Source: Liolophura sinensis (Eukaryota; Mollusca; Polyplacophora; Chitonida; Chitonidae). Taken from it: DNA of 64,000 bases. Shown here piece by piece: positions 1 through 13,100 of this stretch. The position numbers and the translations under genes were made by a program. The stretch spans positions 14,145,501 through 14,209,500 of the forward strand of contig NC_088303.1 of assembly GCF_032854445.1 (NCBI RefSeq). Direction: 5' to 3'. Position 1 is the first letter of the stretch, and the number at the start of each line of letters is the position of its first letter. A model generated the notes under the pieces. It worked only from the letters and a program-made list of their open reading frames with translations. It was not told where the DNA came from and made no database searches.

Positions 1-267
1 ATCACTCCCCTCCACAATTCCCCCACTTCAAATACCCCATGTCTTATCTCTAGCTAAGAGACACCCCTGTAATGATATCCCTGCCTTAGATCAGGTTTCT
101 TAAGGGCTCACTTTACTCTGGGTTGGCCCAGTCAGCCTTCAGTCACAAACTTCATTCATAGACTCAGAAGAGAGAACTGTATGCAATGTCAGGCAGTTAG
201 GTCACCTCTACTAATCAGTCCAGGGGGTTTGGAGATGGTAGAAGGGTAGGGGAATAGTACCATAGTA

Positions 268-478
268 TCCCTGCTTAACTGGATGTTACAAAAACAACAC
301 AAGAAATCATTGGTACAATAACTTCCTTGCTGTACTTGATGTTACAAAAAACACCAGACATCATTAGTACAAAAACATCTCTGGTGAATTGGACGTTACC
401 CGAACAATAACACACCAGATATGATTAATACTGTAAAATCCATGGTGAAAGGAACATCACAAAAATAACCAGACATTT
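268..478. repeat. imperfect tandem repeat, about 55-63 bp unit, ~3.5 copies
   Basis: Units begin near 268, 331, 385 and 446. Each carries a stretch like TTGGACGTTAC, then AAAACACCAGACATCATTAG, then a short AC-rich tail. The copies differ by substitutions and small indels, so the array is old. It lies inside nkd intron 4. Confidence 0.6.
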
Positions 479-794
479 GCACACACATGAAACAATGCGA
501 ATGATGTCACTACCACAGAAAAGGTTCACATTTGGGTTTTCTCATGGTCTTTTTTCTAGATTCATCCGCCCACAAAGTTGACCTCTGCCTTACAGGTGAA
601 ATATTCTGGATAATGTTGCCAAACACAATCAGATAAACACCTGTATCAAAGTCATGTACATGTACATCTTCTTTGCATGAGAGGTGTATTAATATAACCC
701 AATCTAAACCATGGCTGAAGTGTGTTAGGACTGCGTTGGAATGTACTTTAAGCCAAGGTATTAACCTTCGAGTACACCACTACTAGTACATGAC

Positions 795-966
795 TTATTT
801 ATTTATTTGATTGCAGTCTTACGCCATATTCAAAAATATTTCACTTCTATGACTGCTGCAAGAATTATGGTGAGAGGAAACCTGGGTAGAGCCCGGGGAA
901 AGCCACGAGCATCTACAGGTTGCTGACAGATTATAGAATGTATGGACAGAGAGGAAGTTAGCAGAG
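795..966 (-). mobile_element. tRNA-derived SINE, diverged copy
   Basis: On the plus strand it reads from a TTATTTATTTATTTGATTG tail, through TACGCCATATTCAA, AATATTTCACTT, AGAATTATGG and AGCCCGGGGAAA, to GGTTGCTGACAGA and AGAGAGGAAG. The tRNA-like head is lost or unrecognisable. Same family as 10348-10590 and the other SINE entries. Confidence 0.8.
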
Positions 967-1048
967 TTTCTGTATTGGGAAGAGAAATATATACGATCAC
1001 TTAGAACCCCAAACCTGCCATGATTGTGTAAGTGATGATGTGACGTAC

Positions 1049-1167
1049 CTCGATGTTGAGGCTGCGTTCATGGTCTGAACATTTCTCCTGGCAGTTGACC
1101 TGTCCATCCCGGTCAATTGTGAGCACTCTGATGGTGTCATTACCCAGGGCCTCTGGGGGAAGCTCCA
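1049..1167 (-). CDS. nkd: nkd exon 4
   Basis: 119 bases: two bases finishing Val, then 39 codons ending GAG, with donor GTACGT and acceptor CTGCAG after a T-rich tract. It encodes ELPPEALGNDTIRVLTIDRD, then GQVNCQEKCSDHERSLNIE. The end RSLNIE corresponds to QRLNID or KQLKFE of vertebrate NKD2 and NKD1, directly before the LQCDVS-type start of the EF-hand/Dishevelled-binding region. The next exon should therefore encode that region, but no candidate for it lies in 1-1048. Odd: a C-x3-C-x2-H arrangement (NCQEKCSDH) whose conservation I cannot judge. Confidence 0.82.
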
Positions 1168-4100
1168 CTGCAGGGCAGAAAAAACAAAGCTACACTTAGT
1201 TTACAACAGTTGATACCCAAGCCCCTCGCCCCATTCCCTCAACGCGGCCCTTGGCACCTCAGATGACGGACAGCCATTCTGAATTATGCACAGTCAATAT
1301 TCAACAGCAGCTCCATTCCCTACGGCCTGCGATGATCTAACTGTTCAGCGGCGACTAAATTGTTTCAGCACGTTTGTTCTGTCGGCAATTACCTCGTTAC
1401 CTCAGAAATATTGATCCGAACAATGTCAATTTATCAAACACAACCTCAAATCAGGTGTCACTTAGCTCTGCTGCTGCGTTGCTATATGGTTCAGACACAC
1501 AATATGCCAGTTGACAATCGCTGGACTACACCAGATCTGCTATTAGCTTGGCAACCAAAAAGCACTTCAGCTTCTCTGGGAATACGGAAATCCATTCCCA
1601 AGTCAAGAGATTAAAGCAATGTTCACAAGCAACCTGGGAGAAGTATTCACTCTAATAAAGCCAATGCAATGGCCAAACACATTTTATGCAAAACAGTGCA
1701 AAGTACCTTCACACAAAAGAAAAACGTATTACCATAAGAAGGTGCTCAAAACAAACAGTTCATACACTTTGGAGAAAGCTACAAACATTATTCAAATGAT
1801 TGAAACGGAGGTTGCTAGATCAAGCCCTGCTGTTCACTAAAGTCTTCATAGCAGTTATTAAATCATTATAACTAACTCACTATAAACCAACATGGAGTCA
1901 AACGGCGTCAAAAATTTATAATTTCATTGACTGTGGTTAAATCCACATGTCAGACAGCAGAGCTACGGTGATGGGGATAAGGATAATATATGAGATTTCT
2001 CACATGGAAATTACCGCGTAAATGCAGCACTGGTTTAGTCACGTATCCATTCATTCAACCCTTCCCCGTTATACCTGAACTTCAACAATAAATGTCAATA
2101 TAGTGACAGTTCAGGTTTATTGATTTTAAATTTTAGCTTAATTGTAATTCAGTCAAGAAACCGCTTCTTTGAGAAAATTCTGCAGAATTTTGGAAATTTG
2201 AAAATTGTGAATACAGTGCAATAACTGTATAATAACAGGTTTTTTTGTACACTTTGATTAATTGTACTTGTTATATCTATAAAAATATTTTACGCTCTAT
2301 TTCAAATTGTATATAATAACTGTATACACAATTTGAAGTAGAGGGTAACACATCTTTACAGATATAAAATGTACAATTACTCAGTATTGGTAATGCCTAT
2401 ATAATAAATTAAAGTAAAATAAAATGAATTCCAAAACTAGTACTTTTGTGGGATAAATACTGTAAATTTTAAATGATGTTAGCCAAATTACCTTTCAAAG
2501 GTATCCTTTCTTGTTTTCCGTCACAGCAAATGGATACCTCCTAAAACAAATGAACAACAAAATTCGTTAGGACACAGTAGAAAAAAAAAAAAGAGAAAAA
2601 AAGAAAATACAGGTATAAATGTTTTAATTTTCCAAATTCTTCCCTTCATCTCATGAACCCATTTGGCGTTTTGGTTTCAATTGTAGCGAAAACTTATTTG
2701 TGATGATAAATATAGAACTTCTCAAAGTAAGTTTTGTCTCAAATACTGCTGTCAGATGAGGGTTGATGTAAGAGAATTAAGTTAATAGTGATTCAACAAG
2801 TGTGGATATCCGAAGAGAGCGCTTGAATCAGTGGGTGGTAATAGAGTTAATGCTAATCCTGCCCAGTGTAATCTAATCATCAAACGCACACTTTACTGTG
2901 CTTTGTTCACCAACACTTCATCTACAGGCTGTGCCAGTTGCCTCATAGATAACACTTCATCTACAGGCTGTGCCCGTTGCCTGGCCTTAATGAACAATTT
3001 CACAGATATCATCCATCATACCGTTAGACCCTGGCTGCTTACTTCATCTCTAGAACTCCAACAAACAAACTGCAGAAGGCAACACGGATACAAGAATTCC
3101 AACTTTGCATCCAGTTTGTTTTTTTGAGGGGTGAAGACAAAGTACTATATTTGTGGGTGGAATTTTGCGGCAATTGTCTGTAAAAACTGTCTGTGTAGTT
3201 ATCTGTCAGATGAAGACAAACGCCATGTGGCTGTGGTGATGTTTGTGGCCTGGGTGCAGTGGGGAGGGGAGGGTTTGTTCAACACAAGGAGGGTATCAAT
3301 ACTGCAACGCTTACATCACACATAAGTACTAGAGTAGTGCAGCAATGCTTACAGGAGATAACAGCTTCCACACAAAACAGCTGTCCATTTTTAACTCCAT
3401 ATGTCCAAATAGCTTGCGTTTCTTCCATGTAAAAAAGGGCATTATTTCAATGTACATTTCTACACTTGATCATAAATCTTTCATTACATAATGTGCCTGA
3501 TGGCCAGTAGATTGTATCAACATCTTTCATGAGGCAAACAGACTGAATAAACTGATTATAATTACCCAGAAGAGACAAGACTGAAAAATTCAACCAGTGA
3601 GGCATCTGGCCATCTGGGCCTCCATTTCAAAAGACATGGATTTCTTCCGTTTTCTTAACTTTAACTATACATTATACCCCATGATCACACTGACTGAGAC
3701 AACTGTTAATGAATCTATGCTTATGTACCAAGTTATTAACAGCTTCAATGTAAAACATGATGTGAATATTAATATTGGACATTTTGTTGGGTTTTTTTCT
3801 GTTTTGCTCAAAGAAGATTCAAAGTTTGTTCTGTGATGGTATCTAAGTCTAATACAAAAAAAGGAAGAAGAAAACCCTCACAAAAAAAAAACACAAGTAC
3901 ACAGAATGTTTAAGTGGAAGCAATCAAGTAACTGCTCTGTGTTTGGGTCACAAGGCTTTCTCTAGGTTTAGGATAATGTTCGGCTACACTTGATTAGAAC
4001 GACTAGTCTTGGCTCACTCCAATTTCTGGTGGCTTTACGCCTGCCGATTACTCTGACACAGTCGCACAACCTATTGATTTACCAGCACACAAAATAAATA

Positions 4101-7100
4101 GAGAAGTCAGGTTATCAGGCAGTGTGTTCAATATCCTTGCGGACTAACGCCCAATCAATGATCATGGGAGAAAGCGGCCAGACAACTCTCTAACTCTGCT
4201 TCATTCTTCTCATCACTGTCGCCTTTTCATCATAAAAAAAATGATCGCTTAAACAGAACCAATCAAATTACAAGGCAGGACAATGGCAATAACAGGGCAG
4301 TGTTAATAACGCAGGCTTTCACAGTTCTGACCAGTCTGTAATCAGAGCCAAATTAGGGCTAAAAAACTGGAGCTGCTTTTCCTCTTCACTGCCAGTCGCT
4401 CAGTTCTCAGTAACTTTACTTGAATTCCAGGCAATATCAGAGGATGATGTGAAAGTGAGATCAAAGGTAAAGAGGCACAACCAAAGAAATCTAGGTATCA
4501 CAAACACACAAGATATATGCTATTCCATTAAAATTCTCTCACATCCAATTAACTTTAAGCTATCGATAAGGTAAGGAGTGGTCAATTCTGTACCCAAAAC
4601 GGAATATTTTCACAGCTTATGCAACTACATATAGTTACAGTTTCTGGGAGAGGAATTCTCGCACATACTGCCATACCATCTTCAACACTTCATACATTTA
4701 ATACATCCATATCAAAGCATGCCTTCAGCTCCTAAAACAGACCCCATAAAACACTCTACCACTCTCACTTCAGACCCACAGTGTGTGCTATCACTTTATC
4801 TGTGACTTGTCTCTGTAAGTCCATAAAATCTCCTCAGAGGGGGAAGTCAGGATGTCCTCTAGCAAATCTGTAGGCCCTCCAAACATACATGGAAGGCTAG
4901 GCTAACAGGACAAGGATGTAGTCTTTGATGTAGCTAAAGTATGTGACTGAGGTAATGCCCCACTTCCTCTATCTGGCTGGATGCTGTGTGGTGGCAGCGG
5001 CGGGTGCAGTTAAGGGAGATGTCCGCTGCAATTGAGGGGACTATCAGTGTATCCTCATCCCCACACTTCATCCTCGGCTCACTGGCCAAGACGACCCGCC
5101 AACCAGCTAGCCACAAATCTCAACACACACACACATCAAAGCACAGACCTTTTTTTTATCTCCGTCCCTCTCTTCAAAATTAAAATTTGGAGGGGACTTT
5201 TTTGCGGTGTTTAACAAGCGGCTTGGAAAGAGCATTTGTGTTAAAGCGGGGGTCATTTGTTCAGTGTTGTGAGAATTCTGATCAATGAGTGCTGTCAGCC
5301 GAGTCGCGCATCAAAGGCCCCTGTTTTCAGAGAGAACATGAGCTTTTTCACTGCCAACGACTTAACCTGTCATCTTGGGGCACATCTCAGTTCTTCTAAA
5401 AGCTCCTCGCATCATTTTTAACTCCTATTTTTCCCCCTGGCAAGCCTGGCTGCCCACCTTTGCTGCCATGATGGTGTTTATGTCAGGGGTAAGCTCATTA
5501 ACAGCCCTGCTGGAATGCTCAAATAATGGGAATGTTGTCAGTTATAATGACTCTCTACCTGTAGCCTGGTTATCCGGACAAGTCTAAGCCATAAAAGCCA
5601 GGGCTCCTCTATGTAGAAGTGTATTAGCTAGCCCTAACCTCTCCGCTCACCCTAACCTACCTTCATTAGCAAACAGCTTACTGCTAAACTCACACAAAGC
5701 TCCACCGACGGAAAATACCACAAAAACTTTCTCCTAGAACAAATATTTATCAGGTCGTTGGTACAGCAGTGGGCCTCCGAAGCGCGTCCCGACAATGAAT
5801 AAAGTGCTTCAGCGAGTGGGGATAACGGACTCAACAGATTCACCATCAAAGCCAAGAGTTTTTTCACCAACGTGTTTTTTCACATCAGGAACACTAAGAG
5901 CCCTCACGGAGTTATCAGTGTATTCCCCAGCTACAAGTGTTACGTCTTAAGTCAGCACATGAGACACTGGGCCTGTCTTACACCTCAGTGAACAGCACTA
6001 AAACATTCCAGGTCAAGGTCACGGAACTCAATCAAATCCAGCTTTTCCAGCTGATCCTTTTGTCTGGTTTGATTTGTTCGTGTTACATAACAACCCTACC
6101 ATTGGTAACAGAGCATAGCTGAGGTTAGCAGAGGAATCCCTGCTCCCAGGAAGATCTGTGAAAGCACACACTAGGCCTACTTTGAACATAAACAATTTCA
6201 GCTGTCTGCTTTAAAAACATGAAAAGGCAAATCATAGCATGACCAGAATTTAGTATCAGTTACACGTTTCAAATGTGTTAGCACTAAATTTCTTGATAAA
6301 CATATCCATCTGTTTTTTTTTTTTTTACCTTAAGAAATGGAAACCTGGGTTACCATAGTGATGTGTTTGAAATAATCTTCTAGCTCTTTTGAATAAAGAC
6401 TTGCTTCTAATTGCATGGTCACTTCTACATTTAGTCTAGAACTAATACTTAAAGACACTTAGAGACAAGACGAATGACTACACACAATCTTTTCAGAGCA
6501 TAATTAATTCATTCATTCAACTCTGTACCACATTTTTTACCCTTGGTTGCTGAAATACACAATAATTCATTTAGAGGTACACATTAAATGTGCACAGCAC
6601 TCACTCCCTCGCCACATACTTTCTCTGATTTTGGCAAACTCACGAATGTAATATTTCCACACTGAGAGGAAAATCTCACAAAGCTATATAGGTTTGAAAT
6701 TTGTCATATTCTTTATCACCATATCTTACTTCTTCAGAAAAACTATGTGAAACACACACAAAAACAACAAATTATATGACTTTCATGGAGGAGTAAAATT
6801 CACATAAAAGCCCACCACCTAGACCTTCCTAAAGGTATCCGGATTACTTCGCTGGATAAAAAAGGCAGTATAACCCTGTGAAGTCAATTTTCCACAGTTT
6901 GTACATGGCTTGCGGAGGCTATTGCTAAAATTGATCCAGTTAGCAAGAGCAGTCTCCTGCCTAAAGCACCAGACCACTTAGATGCTTAAACTTGCCTTCT
7001 TGCTTCTTCTTGAAGCCCCGAGTTTCCCAGAGTAGCGCTGTGCTGACCCGCTTCGACCAGTATGATGGCGTAAAGTCCGCCCCTTGTACCTGGACGCCAT

Positions 7101-10100
7101 TAGACTCAATGGTCCCCCAGAGTTTTCAGTTAACAGGCCCTCACTTAGCACTGAGCTCCCAACAACATTGGTCTGTGTTTACTGTAAAGCTGTACACAGA
7201 TCTCTTTCTGCCCTGTACACAGGCAAGAGAGAAAGAGAAAGACTACAGGCTCGCTGTGCAGGTCTACAGTGAGTCGGGTCCTCTTTGGAAATGGGAGAAA
7301 GGTTGGAAGGTGGCCAGCAAAAACCCTGTTTGGATTTAACCTCTGCTCTCCAGCAAATCACCCTGAGGTTTGAGCAGAGTCCGGTGAGGGCATACTTCTC
7401 TCTCTATATTTACACAGGTCTCAGTAGTCTTCAGTTACTAGGGTCCAAGAAGCTCACCTCTTTCTACTCCTCTGTATGCTTTAACCTGCTCACTTCAACA
7501 ACATGCAAAAAAACGAACACCCTTGGCTTCACTTCTCTGGACTGATTGGTAGGTTTCTAAGACTAACAGTCTCTGGGCATTTCTCAATCTCCACAGTAAG
7601 GGAACTTCTCAATATCTGGCCTCAAAAATTCCCCCCTAGCTCCCTTCTCTTGTCAGTCCTATGTGTTCTACAGGGCCACCCCCAGGGGCAAGAGGAAATC
7701 TGCCACTGAGGCACATCTGGTGGGGTCAGTCCAAGGAGTTAACCAGCCTGTTGTCCAGTACTGACCACTCTGTCACTAGAACCACAGCATGAATGGGCAG
7801 CTCCCAAGGGCTAGCTGGGGAGGCTCCCACTCTTAACTGCTAACACTACACCTCTCGAACACATGCTATATTACTCTGCACTCTGTGACTCCATTATTCT
7901 TCTAACTTCAATCAATCATGCCAGCCCTATTCTTTCCTCAGCACCCCCACTCCCACTCCATACCCCCTAGTCACCATTCTCCTTCTGCCCAGCCAATTTT
8001 GCCTCCCCCTCCCCCTTCTGCCAATCTTACAGGCCCCATAATTTCCTCTCCAGATCCTATAGACTGCACCATTATGTGCAATATTACTACATTATTTCCA
8101 CCCATGGCTGACTGAATCTCCAACCTCTGACACTTCCCTGACCTGACAAGTTGATTAACAAACCCCAAAATAAAACACCCCATCCTTCATTATAAAGCTG
8201 CAAGGATTCCAAATGGCCTAACTAGTTCAGCTATATCTTTTATTATCCACAAATACCACAATCCATAAATTCCAATGCTGGCCAAAAAGTTAACAGATGT
8301 ATATGACGTCTCAAAGAAAAAAATAAAATTAATATAAATCTGAAATTAAAATATTTGATCTGCTATATATAAACTCTCCTATACGCTTCTGTCCAAGATC
8401 AGACTAAGACAAAACTTTATCAGTTTTTATGACGATGTGTTTGTGAAACAGCCCCGAGGTTCGAAACTGCTTTCTTTTCATTCACACTTATAGTAAGCAA
8501 AAGTAAGCAAAAAAACATTCACATTTTGGGCATATAAGCATACGACAGAGTAAATACACATGTAGAGCATGTGTAGAGCAAGTTACTGATGAATATGTAA
8601 ATAAGGATACAAATACATTCAATTCTGATATTTAGGCAAATTTTTTTCATACATACATTGTACACTGTGAGCAACTCACCGACATGTAGTGATAGGTTTT
8701 GCCAAAAAATACAGAAAAAAGTTTGTATGCAGATATATCTTTGTCACTTGGTCTCCTCAAAGCAACATAATAGTGTCTTAATTGTTTATTTATGTTACTG
8801 TAGCACCTTTTACATATTTACGTACATTATGACATGTCGAAGGTCACACTACAGTAATTTAATTCTATTTACAGTGTCAGTATATCGTGTACATTTGCAT
8901 GAACAATTATTAATAATTAAAAGAGGGGAGGGATCAAAGCTGGCTTAATTGACAGCTATTCGTGCAACAGCAGGGCTGGTTAACAAAAACTTGTTAACCT
9001 CATCTGGCCAGGTAGTGGACAGGTGTTAAAATACATCTAATAAGCATTATATCAAATCTCTGTATCAAATTCCTTTTGACATGGTCACACAATAACTTGC
9101 ATGCCCCCTCCTGCCTAGCCAGCTCTAGCAGGAAGGGAGGGGGATACAAGGACAGTGTGCCCTGTAATGACATACCTTCTTGTTTTGTCACAGCTTACAA
9201 ACAGCATCAAAGTGTGGCTAATTCACCAACAGGAAGCAACTGTATTTAATCCTCGCCTCTCCACAAAGCCGCATGACCCCCACTTTTATAACATGTACAT
9301 GGATTTACGTCACATTTAAGTAGGCCTCGAGTCGACCACCTGAACAGAAGGATCTCTTAAAAAAAGAGCTCAGCCAAACACGATTAACAAAAGCATGTGA
9401 TGCTTTCAAGCCACACTTCAAAGTCAGCATCAAAGGCCATGCTCTAACAGCTCCTTCTCCAATCAGCTTCCACAAAGAAAGTTTGATGTATCTTATACAA
9501 ATCAACCATAATTTAACCCCAGATGATTCATTTGAAGGAATGCATCTGTGAATTTCATAGTTTCTGAATACAAACACTGTCTTATGCATGAACTTCTAAA
9601 TCTGTTATAGGTCATAAAAATGGTGGCCAACAAGTCAATGAATATCACAGCCCATCAAACATAATTTCATAAACAAAATCACATATGTGTTTGTTTTCTT
9701 TTATGTATTTTTGTTTGTTTTATTACTTGTACCACCGCTCCGATGTATTATGATTTACATACAACAGAATGTACTCCATTCACTGCAGTATAAACTTAAT
9801 ATAAATTTTGGTATCCTGGTTTAGATTTCTAACAACTTAACTGCCAGGTAAAGTTGATAAGGAAATTATAACCCTGGACAAAACCACATTGTGTTGTAAC
9901 TCAGTCAAAAAGAATTCCTAATCCTTTTGAAATATTCCACATATTTTTATATTAATTCATTGAAATACACTGCACACAAATGAAGGATGAAATACTGTTA
10001 ATGGTTGTTAAGTTCCTCTGATACAACACAAAGATGTCTCTGCTCTTCCCTTTGTACTTAATTACTTTCTTCTTCATTACATGAAACGCCTGATCGACCC

Positions 10101-13100
10101 AGGCATAAAAGTGTAATATCCACACATATCCACATTCTATGCCAGAAAGCTTAATTATCTTGCTAGCCTATAATTATAAACACATTGAACAGCCTTGATG
10201 TTTAATGGTACGATTTCTTTGTTACATTTTTACGCAAATGTCAGCTAATTAACCAGTAATGGGACAACAATGCCTCCAATCTACATGTGTGACCCACCTG
10301 TACATTGGCAGGTAAATACTTTACTATCAGCACTGCAATCTCCTTACTTTTTTTTTATTTGATTGGTGTTTTACCCCATACTCAAGAATATTTCACTTAT
10401 ACGACGGCGGCCAGAATTATGGTGGGTGGAAAACGGGCACAGCCCGGGGAAACCCACGACCATTCGCAGATTGCTGACAGACCTTCCCAAATACGGCCGG
10501 AGAGGAAGCCAGCATGAGCTGGACTTGAACTCACAGCGACCGCATTGGTGAGAAACTCCTGGGTCATTACGCTGCGCTAGCACGCTAACTAATCTCCTTA
10601 CTTGTCACCTCACTACATGACAACTAATGATACAGAATGTATAAATGCAACATTGTGATTAAACAGTTAGATATATGGTATCTGGCACACAAGCATAGTG
10701 TATCCCAAACTGGACAAACAATGTCTACCATAAACAACATAGTAACAACAGGTGTTGTACAAAACTGTGGAAAATAAAACTAAAAAACAAGGACAAAGTG
10801 ACAATTAACTTTGGCTGGTAATGACATAGCAAAACCTCAAAGCAATACATAAATATCTGTCATTTAAATCTGATCACAAAATATAGGTTAATGGCTGGAC
10901 AACACATGACTAAATTCTTTCAGATTAGGTCTACTTGATATGTCTATCCCCAGACACATAATTTTTAAAAATATTTTTATATAGCAGTATATTTTAAATA
11001 CAGGACACATGCACTCAACAATTGGTGCAGAGATAACTTCATAGACTGGTTGAAACACCATGACTTGATAACCCACAGAGATACCCCTCGCCCTATAAGA
11101 GAATACATGATTCATATGAACCTGGTATTTGGCCCACTGTTGGCATTATTGAATTGTCAATGTGTGGAGACTGTGGTAGCCAGAACCAGGGGAGGACTGA
11201 TCATTGACATAACTCAGTAAAACTGAGGCTAGAGGACAGGCAAGTCCAACAGCAGTGAACACCAAAGATTAGATTAACACTGATAATGGCTTACCCAGAT
11301 CTCAGACACAGCCCTTGGAATGGTGTTAGGGGCTTTCTCCAACAATCCTCTAGTGCTTGATGGCTAAGGGACCATCTCAAAAGTTCCACACAAATAACAA
11401 AATGAAAACATGGTATTAAACATGCTGATGACTTGATTGCCACTTAGCACCAAATCTTATATCCTCTCTTTAGTGGAATAAAAAAAGCTCATGTAGCATT
11501 CACCAGGCATCTGTGAATTTCAGGATGTTTCTTAATGATGATGTATTTTAAGACTATCATACATATCTATCCATGATGTTGATTTGTCTGAATCAAAATT
11601 GAGGTCTATTAAAACATGGTCATGAACAGTCATGAACATCACATCTAATACCCCTTTGATTTATTTATTTATTTATTTGACTGGTGGTTTATGCTGTACA
11701 CAAGAATATTAATATCCGTTTGAGTAAGAACTGTCGCAGTGAGTGATCAGGTGGAAAGAAATGAATATTAACTACAACATGCCACACGATATAATCAGGT
11801 ACAAAAGCGCATATACATACAATATATGAATCTGCAGCCTTGTCACAAACTAATTGACTCAAAATAGCTGTCAGTGCACAGCTTTCATCCACAAAGCCTT
11901 TTTTCCCCTTTCTTTTCATAGCCTTTATATTCATATCATAGAGATAAAGACTGATAGTGGTACTGATATCATCTATAAAAAGCTCATAACAAACAAGCTA
12001 GTAAACACAGATATCAGATGACAGTTATAGTAAATCTTATTGATCACTGTTATCAGGGGCTTTTGAGCTGGTCTTTTGTGATTTGGTCCACATGCAATAG
12101 ATTATTAGAAGAAAACCTTCCTGCTCTGACCATGGTAAGGAGCAGTCTTCTGACGAGTTTAACACGCACGCACACTTTGTGGCCCGCACATCAAAGCCTG
12201 AGTACACAAAACAACGCCGCCTGACCTCGAGAACCAAAGGTCATTACAGCGAACCTTCGTTTTTTTTCTCCCTGTTGCAAGTAGCCAGAAAACAATGAAT
12301 GTTATCAACACGTCAGATTTTCATAGCAGTTTGAGAAGAATCAAACCTGACGCACACTTGACCATTTCAAAAGGGGGTGGGGATTACAAGGGATGCACCA
12401 AGGACTGAGGAGGATGGAGAAGAGAGAGAGAGAGAATACAATGCTGGGGACAAACAGACTAGAGCCTGTGGGACAGGCAGGGTGGCTCCCCACGCACCAT
12501 TACAGCCAGGAAATTGGCCACAGATGCCACAGCTTCTGATGGGTCCACACCGCTAAGGAGAGAATGATCACCATTATCGTGCTAATCCCGACAAAATGAT
12601 TGACAGGTGAATTGCGCACGATGCTTTTCTGACGCCAAGGCAAATCCACAACATCTGATACTTCTGATTAGAGGCATAAATGGCCAGGACAAAGAGAGGA
12701 AGGAAATCTCTCCCCAGCAGATCTCTCTGAATCCTGCATTGTTCGCAATATGTCACCTCTAAAAGGAGAATGCCAAACAGCGGAAAATTCCAAAAGCACT
12801 TGACAAAGGACAAATCAATGACTTCACTTATGACTAATTATTTATGCATTCAACTGATCTCGGCACCTATACAATTTGTAGCAACCTATTCTCTCAATTT
12901 TAGAGTCAACAGTACAAAGAACTATTTCATTTTTTTGATTATTTATGCATGTATATAGGTAAAGTATTAAGATCTAAGTGATATTTCACACAAAATAGAA
13001 CCACTTAAATTCTTACATTACTTACACTAGGTTATAAGATACGATTTTTAATCCTCATCATGTGTCATATCATTTTGGCAAGTCATCAAAGATATTTATA

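Larger units (their letters stand above)
1..1048 (-). other. nkd: nkd intron 4 (partial)
   Basis: Begins on the sense strand with donor GTACGT and runs off the left edge. It contains an imperfect tandem repeat (about 268-478), a SINE fragment (795-966) and one isolated ATCAAAG at 645-651. No EF-hand exon was found in it. Confidence 0.7.

Noticed and set aside
1-1048. EF-hand exon of nkd
   Set aside because: Looked for the complement of a DRQEWTFTLYDFD-type coding stretch and found none; the exon must be left of the window.
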